A stretch of 32,097 bases of DNA, taken from assembly GCA_048594725.1 (NCBI GenBank), contig JBMDXA010000198.1, positions 1 through 32,097 on the forward strand, read 5' to 3'. This DNA is from JAFDZV01 sp048594725. GTDB lineage: Bacteria; Bacteroidota; Ignavibacteria; OLB7. Below the pieces are notes generated by a model. The model had not been told where the DNA came from, did not search any database, and worked only from the letters and a program-made list of their open reading frames with translations. Numbering within the stretch: position 1 is the stretch's first letter; each line of letters opens with the position of its first letter. Both the position numbers and the translations under genes were made by a program. Below, one piece after another: positions 1-6,597 of the stretch.

Positions 1-10
1 GAAAGACACC

Positions 11-37
11 TTCTTTGCGCCTTCGCGCCTTTGCGTG
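11..37. repeat. Low-complexity CTTTGCG-type intergenic repeat
   Basis: Near the left edge the spacer holds consecutive variants of a 7-9 base unit (TTTGCGCC, TTCGCGCC, TTTGCGTG). This kind of run is common in spacers of unrelated bacterial genomes. I see no gene between base 1 and the terminator at 155-193. Confidence 0.4.
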
Positions 38-154
38 GGCTTCCTTAAAGATTGGCTACTCAGGGTCGCTCAAGTATATAGTTGCCTATAGAATAACCGC
101 CCCAACCAGGTAGGGCAGAAATCGGGCGCCATGACGATTCAGGGCACTCCCATC

Positions 155-193
155 AAAAAAAACACTCCCCCCGCCCTGTTCGGACGGGGGGAG
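155..193 (-). terminator. Rho-independent terminator of the peptidoglycan-binding-like gene
   Basis: Bases 165-173 and 185-193 form a perfect 9-bp GC-rich stem. Read on the minus strand it is followed by a run of eight T (plus-strand A run just left of the stem). It lies about 50 bases beyond the stop of the minus-strand gene ending at 245. Confidence 0.85.
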
Positions 194-244
194 CGTTTGA
201 GTTCACACCTCACAGCGTAAACCGATCCCTATTGCTCTGCGGAT

Positions 245-1810
245 TTATCGCGCCAGCGCAAGGCTTGCGCCGCTGGGGCGGATAGTGCGAAGCGCTCCCA
301 TATCCTCGTTCCGGAGCTGCTTGGCACCAAGACGGAGATCATCGCTCAGGTAGACCATCGCCCGGTCGCCGTAGCTGCGATCCAGCGCAGTGGCAAGTCT
401 GGCACCGTCGGCCTGATCCAGTCCCGCCTTGCGGAGCGGTTCGATACCGGTGCGTCCCTGTGCCATCGGGCCGCGATAGACGATCAGCTTCGGCGCGTTG
501 CGGCGGCCGGTCATCTCCGAGCCCGCGGACGGTACGATCGGGTCGAGCATGGCGGCCATCGCCTTCGGCAGTTCGCCGCCGTCGAGATAACGGTTCAGCT
601 CGTTGCCGTCCACTTCCACCGTCCTGTCCCCCACCATCAGCGCCACCTTCTCTCCGTTTCCGGCACGCGGGTAGATCACCACACGATCCTCCTTCGATGC
701 CATCGACACCCTGCGGGCGGCGGCATCATCGAGCTTGCGGAGCGCCGCATCGTTCTTCCCCTCGAACTTCAGGCTGCGGCCATTACGGTTCCAGAGTTCC
801 ACTCCCTCCGGGGTCTGCATCAGGATCATCACCCCTTTCTCTCCCTTCAGATAGGTGAGCACATCGGGGATCTTGCCGTTGTCGGCCAGCACCTCGCCGA
901 TGGTCTTGCCGTCCACCTTGAGCGCTGCGATCTGCGGCACGAACTTCTCATCGGAGGAGAGACGGGAGGCCAGTTCCTGCGACCAGCGGCCGGTGGGCTT
1001 CATGCCGAGATAGCGCTGGTAGCCCCGGATCTGGGCGGCCAGATCCTCATGAATGCTGCGCCCCTCCTGATCGCGGAACCCGAGCGAGCGAAGCCGCGAG
1101 CGAAGTTCCTGATCGGTGCTGAGGAGCTGGTTGACCGTCTCGTCGTTCATCTGCCCGCCGGCGGCCATCCCCTTGTCCCGCTGGAACGAAGCGGCGGCCA
1201 TCTGGAAGCGGTCGCGATCGATATCCCAGACCGATCCCTCATAATATCCGAGCACGGCCAGAACACGCTCGGCGGTGGTATACCGCCACACGCGCTTCTG
1301 GTTCAGATCGTAGTCATCGCTCGGGCTTGCCATCACGTTCAGCGCGTTCTGGCTGACATCGCCGCCATGACGATCCCAGAGCACCACCGGGCGGCTGGCA
1401 CGGATCGTCATCGGGCGCGGGGTGTTGTTGGCGAACGTAACCCGAAGCTGCAGGGCTCTGACCGAGACATCCCCCTTGGCGATGGCATCCTTCAGGCTCA
1501 TGCTGTGGCCGTCGGCGGTACGAACCACCGCATCGGTATTGCCGGCCAGCACATTCTCGAACCGCGTGGTGCGGCGCGGAGCGATCAGATATTCATCGAA
1601 GCAGTAGCCGGTCACCGATCCGGTGCCGTTCTCCGAGAGATTCATATCGAACTGGGGCATTCCGACGCGCTGCGGCGGCACGGAATCCTCAATATTGGTA
1701 GAGGCGCCGTCCTCCTCGATCAGCCCTCTGAGAATCGACTGCGCATTCGAGCCGATCGGAGAGAGAGCCGTCACAAGGACGCCCATTGCAAGGAGCATAA
1801 AACGCTTCAC
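245..1810 (-). CDS. Secreted protein with two peptidoglycan-binding-like repeats
   Basis: Exported protein of 521 residues, function unknown. I chose the GTG start at 1810 because GGGAGGT lies four bases upstream and the protein then opens with a clean signal peptide (Lys-Arg, hydrophobic core, cleavage near Ser-Asn-Ala/Gln at residue 23). An upstream in-frame start at 1873 would add 21 non-signal residues. Residues 60-160 form a beta-rich domain containing a Gly-Tyr-Cys-Phe-Asp motif (C70). Residues about 178-232 and 236-286 resemble two peptidoglycan-binding-domain-1 repeats (LGYYEG / FQRDKG and LGF / YQRYLGM landmarks). The C-terminal 230 residues are not recognised. No catalytic domain is visible, so a structural or cell-wall-anchoring role in the periplasm is an inference. 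It is monocistronic, with its own terminator at 155-193. Confidence 0.8.
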   Translation of the reverse strand: MKRFMLLAMGVLVTALSPIGSNAQSILRGLIEEDGASTNIEDSVPPQRVGMPQFDMNLSENGTGSVTGYCFDEYLIAPRRTTRFENVLAGNTDAVVRTADGHSMSLKDAIAKGDVSVRALQLRVTFANNTPRPMTIRASRPVVLWDRHGGDVSQNALNVMASPSDDYDLNQKRVWRYTTAERVLAVLGYYEGSVWDIDRDRFQMAAASFQRDKGMAAGGQMNDETVNQLLSTDQELRSRLRSLGFRDQEGRSIHEDLAAQIRGYQRYLGMKPTGRWSQELASRLSSDEKFVPQIAALKVDGKTIGEVLADNGKIPDVLTYLKGEKGVMILMQTPEGVELWNRNGRSLKFEGKNDAALRKLDDAAARRVSMASKEDRVVIYPRAGNGEKVALMVGDRTVEVDGNELNRYLDGGELPKAMAAMLDPIVPSAGSEMTGRRNAPKLIVYRGPMAQGRTGIEPLRKAGLDQADGARLATALDRSYGDRAMVYLSDDLRLGAKQLRNEDMGALRTIRPSGASLALAR

Positions 1811-2290
1811 GAGTACCTCCCTAGGTATTGATCGTATGAGAACGCTGTCCCTCGGAACATCGCGGATCGGCACGCAGATCGTCTGCCAGGCCCCCGTGCC
1901 GCTACGCGATGCGCCGTTGGATGGCGCGGTCCGTATTCAGTGTCGTTCCCGGAATCCCAGGCTTCTCCTCCGGCGTAATCCGCTGGAAAAGAACCGTTTC
2001 CGATTACTTGCCTGCTTAGACGCAGCCATCATGCGGGGGTTCCCTCGGTTTGGAATGTTTCCTCGAAATCCTCCATCCCCCGCCGGAACCGGGGAAAGTA
2101 CGGAAAGTCGGGGAGGCCGGAATCCGGCAGGCCGGGCGCGGGGACGTGTACTACAGGCTCTCCCCGGATTCCTGAACCGGCAACCGGTTCCGCGCAGGCC
2201 CCGGATACGCCCGGGGCGGACGCCGCGTACAGGAACGGGGAGGTATATTGCGGCATACGGTGTGTGCCCGGATCAGCTTTCAATTCCACG
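1811..2290. other. Divergent promoter spacer, no gene seen
   Basis: This spacer of about 480 bases separates a minus-strand gene from a plus-strand gene and must carry both promoters. The part around 2090-2230 is GC-rich and full of short inverted repeats such as GGCC-GGAATCC-GGCAGGCC and GAACCGGCAACCGGTTC. Open frames here are short and lack ribosome sites. I cannot pick reliable -35/-10 boxes. Confidence 0.5.
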
Positions 2291-3193
2291 ATGGAAACGA
2301 TATTCCCGATGTTCCTCCCAGACCGCCCCATAAAGAACGGGCGCCCGCTTGCCACAGCGGCCATCATCCTTCCCCTGGCGCTCCTCTGCATGGCCTGCGG
2401 CGGCACGGAGAAAGGCTCCGGGGAGCAGCCTATCCGGGAGAGAACCCCGCTTGCGGCCGATAGCGCGGCCGGCGCAACCCTGAACTCCCCTCCCCCCTCC
2501 CCTCCGGACGGCATCCCGGCATCGGCGACGATCATCGACAGCGCCAGGATAAGCCTGCCGGGGCGACCCGGACGGTGGCTGTATCTCTGGAGCATGAACC
2601 CGAAACGATATCCCAGGGAGATGCCGGATGAGCCCTATACCTGCCCCGAGGAGACACGCGGGAGCCATTATCGCGGCGTGATACGGCTCTCGCTGGTCGA
2701 TGACGGCTCGCACAGCATCATCAACACGGTCGATATCGGCCAGGGACTGGATGAAGCGGACACGTTCGATATCCCCTACTCCATCCAGAGCGGCCTCCAC
2801 TACCCTGTCCCAGGGGTCGCCGAAGGGAACGAGGGACGCCCCGCACTTCTCGATCTCCGCGACTACAACGGCGATGGCAGCGCGCTCGAAGTGCCATTTT
2901 TCGATGCGATGGCCTGCATGGGGCTGCAAACGGCGCTCTTCGGCTACAGCCCCCGGCAGGATCGGGTGATTCATTATCCGGTGGAACTTTCCATAACCTC
3001 CGGTGAGGATACCACATCCGGGACGCTCCTCTGGATAGACCGGCTGTTCCGGGAGAGCCCCTCCGGGAAGGGAAGATGGCAGTACAACATCGATTACCGG
3101 GGGCGCGGCGGAACGCTGGACAGCTACGATATCCGGTATGATCCGGATCAGGAGAAATTCACCGGAACGCTTGTTTCGGTGTCCGGGGAATAA
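2291..3193 (+). CDS. Putative lipoprotein with a calcium-loop-like motif
   Basis: Envelope protein of about 300 residues, function unknown. Start choice is uncertain: ATG at 2291 is used, but GTG 2264 and ATG 2309 are in frame and none has a convincing ribosome site. After a basic n-region there is a hydrophobic stretch ending Leu-Leu-Cys-Met-Ala-Cys-Gly-Gly. Cys36 looks like a lipid-attachment cysteine, although Cys and Met at -3 and -2 make the lipobox imperfect. A Pro-Ser-rich linker follows. Near residue 197 the motif Asp-Tyr-Asn-Gly-Asp-Gly-x3-Glu resembles a DxNxDG calcium loop, followed by a Cys-Met-Gly-Leu-Gln segment. No enzyme family is recognised. A surface or periplasmic sensor-like or structural role is a guess only. 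Confidence 0.7.
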   Translation: METIFPMFLPDRPIKNGRPLATAAIILPLALLCMACGGTEKGSGEQPIRERTPLAADSAAGATLNSPPPSPPDGIPASATIIDSARISLPGRPGRWLYLWSMNPKRYPREMPDEPYTCPEETRGSHYRGVIRLSLVDDGSHSIINTVDIGQGLDEADTFDIPYSIQSGLHYPVPGVAEGNEGRPALLDLRDYNGDGSALEVPFFDAMACMGLQTALFGYSPRQDRVIHYPVELSITSGEDTTSGTLLWIDRLFRESPSGKGRWQYNIDYRGRGGTLDSYDIRYDPDQEKFTGTLVSVSGE

Positions 3194-3497
3194 AAAATAT
3201 TCCTGAAAAAAAATCCGGCGATACCGGCGGGGGAATTTCATGCGAAGCTGGCAGGAGCGCACAGAAGAGAAACAACCGATTCTTTTTCTCCCTTGCGCCT
3301 CCCCTGGTTCACGTGCCGCCTGCAAACCGAAGGAATATTAGCCGGTATACATCGCTGGCAGAATAATTTCATGCAGCTCCGCAGATGATATCGTACGGGA
3401 GAAACCGGATTCTACCGCCTGCATTATTTCAACGGTAAAAAAAGAAGAGCCGGACGTCTCCGGCTCTTCGATGATACGTATCGAATCGGTTCTGGTA
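3194..3497. other. Convergent spacer
   Basis: A spacer of about 300 bases between the stops of two convergent genes. Apart from the minus-strand terminator at 3437-3469 I see nothing. Short A runs at 3193-3210 do not follow a stem. A 64-codon minus-strand frame running 3532 to 3338 crosses the terminator and the next gene and is not credible. Confidence 0.5.
3437..3469 (-). terminator. Rho-independent terminator of the protease operon
   Basis: A perfect 11-bp stem (3444-3454 with 3459-3469, GAAGAGCCGGA arm) with a four-base loop is followed on the minus strand by seven T (3443-3437). It lies about 30 bases past the stop at 3498. Confidence 0.92.
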
Positions 3498-4073
3498 TTA
3501 CGAGCGAGGCGCACTATCGAACGCGAGCGCATCCTTGGCGGCGGCTACGAGAATCGAAGTGATTTCATCGAGCCCGTAGTGGCGCCCCGGCTCCAGCTCT
3601 TCCAGCGTCGGCCCCATGGGAATGAAGATATCATCCCCGGAATTCCGGCTCTTCAGCCAGAGCGCCATCACATAGATGGCCGGGATTCTAAGCACGGCGA
3701 ACTCGTAGTCGCCATTCTCCACGCTCTGGTCCGAGCGGGCCTCCGCCAGCAGGTCGGCGGTCTGCTCCACGAACGGCCCTTCGTTCAGCGCAACGCCGTG
3801 ATCGCCCTGAGCGGAGAGATTCACTTCAGCGGCCATGGCGGTGCCATCCTGGCCCTGAAGCAGATATCGCCATGCCACGGGCCGGGCTTTCTCCACCCAG
3901 GTGCTATCGTTCAGATCGCTAAGGCCAACCGTGAACACCTGATGCGGCACGGTACCCTCGGAGGCGTTAGCGTGAAGGGCCTGGGAGATATTCATCACCC
4001 CGGAGAACTGCGGGGCCGCCGCCTCCAGCGCCTTCAGCGAATCCTGCGACGGAGTCGAAATTGTCAATGCCAT
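3498..4073 (-). CDS. Partner protein of the papain-like protease, function unknown
   Basis: A 191-residue protein with no signal peptide or membrane segment. It follows the papain-like protease by only 13 bases and shares its terminator, so the two are very probably co-transcribed. Visible landmarks are an Ala/Ser-rich N-terminus, a Pro-Val-Ala-Trp-Arg-Tyr segment around residue 66, and a C-terminal half (Arg-Ile-Pro-Ala-Ile-Tyr-Val-Met-Ala-Leu-Trp-Leu, then acidic, then Pro-Met-Gly-Pro-Thr) that looks like a conserved small domain. No database family comes to mind. Possible roles are protease inhibitor, substrate or chaperone, all inferred only from the operon. The ATG at 4073 lacks a strong Shine-Dalgarno sequence, which fits translational coupling to the gene upstream. 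Confidence 0.8.
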   Translation of the reverse strand: MALTISTPSQDSLKALEAAAPQFSGVMNISQALHANASEGTVPHQVFTVGLSDLNDSTWVEKARPVAWRYLLQGQDGTAMAAEVNLSAQGDHGVALNEGPFVEQTADLLAEARSDQSVENGDYEFAVLRIPAIYVMALWLKSRNSGDDIFIPMGPTLEELEPGRHYGLDEITSILVAAAKDALAFDSAPRS

Positions 4074-4086
4074 CGTATAACGCCCT

Positions 4087-4563
4087 TTATGGTTTGGTGA
4101 AGTAGGAATGGGTCCACGATCCGCTTCCCTGATACGCGGTCTTCAGGGTGGTGTAGGTGATATACGACGTGCCGTACCAGGGGTCGCGAATGGTCAGCAC
4201 CTGGCCGGTAGTATACCCGCTGATGATGACGAAATGCCCGCCACCGCCGCTCCATCCTATGCGCACGCCATGAGGACGCGAAGCATTGACCTGCTGCTCC
4301 ACCGTTGTATAGGTGGATGCCCCGCCCGCCCAGTAATTAAGATTATTGGTTCTGATGAGGGCGCTATCGAGATACCACGGAATATTGCAGGCCGCCGAAC
4401 CGCCGTTCTGGCAGCAGGTGGTCTGCCCCAATTCCGAATTGGCAAGTTTGCACTGTGTCCATGTGCTGCCAGCATTGTAGAACAATGATGTGCTGGTCGA
4501 TACAGCCGACCAGCACCATTGCGTCTGCTGCTGGGGCTGCATGGTAAAACTGAGATCAGCCAT
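4087..4563 (-). CDS. Papain-like cysteine protease (C39/C70-like)
   Basis: A 158-residue predicted cysteine peptidase of the papain fold. The active-site block Gln-Trp-Cys-Trp-Ser-Ala places the nucleophile at Cys17, with upstream glutamines (Q11-Q15) as candidate oxyanion residue. His110 sits in Gly-Gly-His-Phe-Val-Ile-Ile-Ser-Gly-Tyr, and Asp127 in Ile-Arg-Asp-Pro-Trp-Tyr-Gly completes the triad. This arrangement matches the bacterial C39_2/C70 (AvrRpt2-like) group. The protein starts almost directly at the catalytic block and has no signal peptide or long propeptide. It is therefore either cytosolic or exported by a leaderless route. The start is firm: GGAGG lies seven bases before ATG 4563. 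Extra cysteines (C38, C50, C51, C59) may form disulphides. First gene of a two-gene operon. Confidence 0.85.
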   Translation of the reverse strand: MADLSFTMQPQQQTQWCWSAVSTSTSLFYNAGSTWTQCKLANSELGQTTCCQNGGSAACNIPWYLDSALIRTNNLNYWAGGASTYTTVEQQVNASRPHGVRIGWSGGGGHFVIISGYTTGQVLTIRDPWYGTSYITYTTLKTAYQGSGSWTHSYFTKP

Positions 4564-4743
4564 TCTGATCCTCCAGATAGGTTGTGGTGTTATTAAATTC
4601 TCGGGGGCATTATCGGTGCTGTGATGGATCTCGTTGTAAACTTACGAGATATCGGCCCTGAAAACAACATTAAAATGCATTTTCCAAATACCGCCGATAT
4701 ATTATTTCGGCGATTATTATCGGAGGATGGATGTCATGATTTA

Positions 4744-5709
4744 TCAATTCCGGAAATTCTGCGTCACCATCAGTCCCCGCCTCCCCCCGTCCATGATGCC
4801 GATGCCGACGCGGCCGAACTGCGGCCGGAGAATATTCGCACGATGCCCCGGCGAATTCATAAGCCCGGTGTGCGCGATCTTCAGCGTGGGCGCCAGCGCC
4901 AGATTCTCCCCGGCCACACGGAACCGCACGCCCCCCTCCCGGATACGGTCGAAGGGATCGAGGCTGTCCGGCGAGACGTGGGAGAAATATCCCCGCGCGA
5001 ACATATCGGTCGAGTGCAGCCGCGCCACCGAGCGCAATGCCGTATCGGCCGACAGCGGGGCCAGCCCCTCGGCCGCGCGCTCCTGGTTCAGCAGCACCAG
5101 CATCCTTGCCTCCAGATCCGGACGGGCTTCAGGCGATACCACGGTAAACGGAAGCCGCACGGACTCCCCGGATTCCGGCCGCACCAGCAGGCGGGTCAGC
5201 GTCTCGTCGATGCACTCCTGGATCTCCGGGGCCAGCGCTCCCTCCAGGCGATCGGTCTGCGCGGCCAGAAGGTTCGCCATCCCGCTCTGGCGCGCGGCAT
5301 TACCCGGATTTCCCGGCAGCGGCAGCGATAGCATCAGCGTGGCGAGTATCGCCGCATAGACAATTCCCTGCAGGCCCCCGGCCAGCAGCCCGAACGCGCG
5401 ATTTGCGGGATGCTCGTGCGCACGGCCGGAAAGACGCCCCAGCAGCAGGCGCGACAGGCCTCTCATAATGCCCACGCCTGCCAGAACCGATAGCAGAAAT
5501 GCCGCCGGGGCACGCACCGGATCGGTCCAGCCGAACAGGGATTCCAGCGCCAGCATCACATACTGGTACAGCCAGAGCGCCAGCAGCAGCGCGCCTGTCC
5601 AGCGCACCAGATCCGACAGGCCGAGGATGAAGCCGCGGCGCCATCCGGCGGCCATGCTCGCCAGCACCACCCCGATCAGCAAAAGGTCGACATAGTTCAA
5701 AGGATACAT
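4744..5709 (-). CDS. CvpA-like membrane domain fused to a CAP/SCP domain
   Basis: A 321-residue two-domain protein. Residues 1-130 have four hydrophobic segments in the CvpA pattern (Tyr-Val-Asp-Leu-Leu-Leu-Ile start, Gly-Trp-Arg-Arg-Gly-Phe around 22-27, then a segment containing Asn-Arg-Ala-Phe-Gly-Leu-Leu-Ala-Gly). After a linker, residues 200-320 form a CAP domain with His232, Phe-Ser-His244, Gly-Glu268-Asn-Leu-Ala and Gly-His289-Arg-Ala-Asn-Ile-Leu, the usual four cavity residues. CAP domains in bacteria are extracytoplasmic, so the C-terminus should face the periplasm. ATG 5709 is used because the CvpA domain begins there; an in-frame upstream start at 5775 would add 22 hydrophilic residues. 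No operon partner is obvious. The molecular role of bacterial CAP proteins is poorly defined. Confidence 0.87.
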   Translation of the reverse strand: MYPLNYVDLLLIGVVLASMAAGWRRGFILGLSDLVRWTGALLLALWLYQYVMLALESLFGWTDPVRAPAAFLLSVLAGVGIMRGLSRLLLGRLSGRAHEHPANRAFGLLAGGLQGIVYAAILATLMLSLPLPGNPGNAARQSGMANLLAAQTDRLEGALAPEIQECIDETLTRLLVRPESGESVRLPFTVVSPEARPDLEARMLVLLNQERAAEGLAPLSADTALRSVARLHSTDMFARGYFSHVSPDSLDPFDRIREGGVRFRVAGENLALAPTLKIAHTGLMNSPGHRANILRPQFGRVGIGIMDGGRRGLMVTQNFRN

Positions 5710-6597
5710 ACGCACTTTATCGCAATCACCAGTTATTCTCCCTGTCCGGTATCGTTCCGGCCAACCCAATGCCATACCACGCTCGGCGGGCCACCTGGCC
5801 GAAAGAAATCACCGTAGCGGATGTGCCCGGCCCGACGGTATACGGGCAGGATCTCCTATTCTCCCCGGCTTGAAAAATCGACAGCACATGGAAGAGTGCG
5901 ATGCTACTGCCAGGCCCGCTCCCGGGAGAACTCATCCCGGAATAGATGCTGTTCCGTAAATTCTTCCGCGCTCCCCGGCACAGCCGGCATCACATAATAA
6001 AACTACCAAAGAAATACTACCTCCCGATTGCTGTTTTTCGATAAAAATTATTCGGGCCATTAATTTATTTCATTGGAATTACTACGTGCCGTCCTAAATT
6101 GGTCTGTCTACGTTTCAGCACGGTTCTCGTCCCTCTCAATCCGTGCTACGACTGATCCGCACAGGTTCGTGTTCAGATACAGCTGAAAAAGACCCTGCAT
6201 CAGTCAGCCTCCATACAATCGTGAAATAAACACCGTTCGAATACCATAGCCACAGAATATCATCGCCCCTATGCTGCGCTTATGCCATATCCGGCATATG
6301 AACTGCCACGATGATAGCATAGAAAAAACACCCTGACCGGCAGATCGATGACGGTCTAGAGAACTCAGAGAAAAACCAACCGGTGGGGCCCCAGTGCGGG
6401 TTCTCCCGGAACACTATCCCTATATCCGAAGGATCGGGAACTCATCGGAAGATTCCGGCGGCGCTCATGCGTCACGGGCTTCCGGGTGGCGCCATCACTC
6501 CCGCTCCGCCGGCACCAGACCAACAGCAACACGGCTCGAAGCCGGACACCATACGGGCCCGGCGATTATTCTTCACCATATCAGACGGAGCTTATTT
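5710..6597. other. Long spacer with inverted repeats upstream of the type IX cargo gene
   Basis: Nearly 900 bases without a convincing gene. The region 5990-6120 is AT-richer than its surroundings and is the likeliest promoter zone. A nested inverted-repeat cluster sits at 6258-6316. The open frame of the downstream gene extends left to 6394, but that stretch encodes His/Arg/Pro-rich sequence unlike a protein and precedes the signal peptide, so I treat it as untranslated leader. A GACGGAG ribosome site lies just before 6598. Confidence 0.5.
6258..6316. repeat. Nested inverted repeats
   Basis: TATCATCG at 6258-6265 pairs with CGATGATA at 6309-6316. Inside it, TATGCC (6281-6286) pairs with GGCATA (6293-6298). 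CTATGCT and AGCATAG offer an alternative outer pairing. It could be an operator or a leader-RNA structure for the gene at 6598. No known riboswitch consensus is recognised. Confidence 0.45.

Noticed and set aside
2273..3325. A 350-codon minus-strand frame over the lipoprotein gene
   Set aside because: Opposite-strand shadow with Arg/Gly/Pro-rich composition. The plus strand has an export signal and a plausible calcium-loop motif.
5726..5935. A 69-codon minus-strand frame upstream of the CvpA-CAP gene
   Set aside because: No ribosome site, low-complexity start, and it overlaps the probable promoter region.
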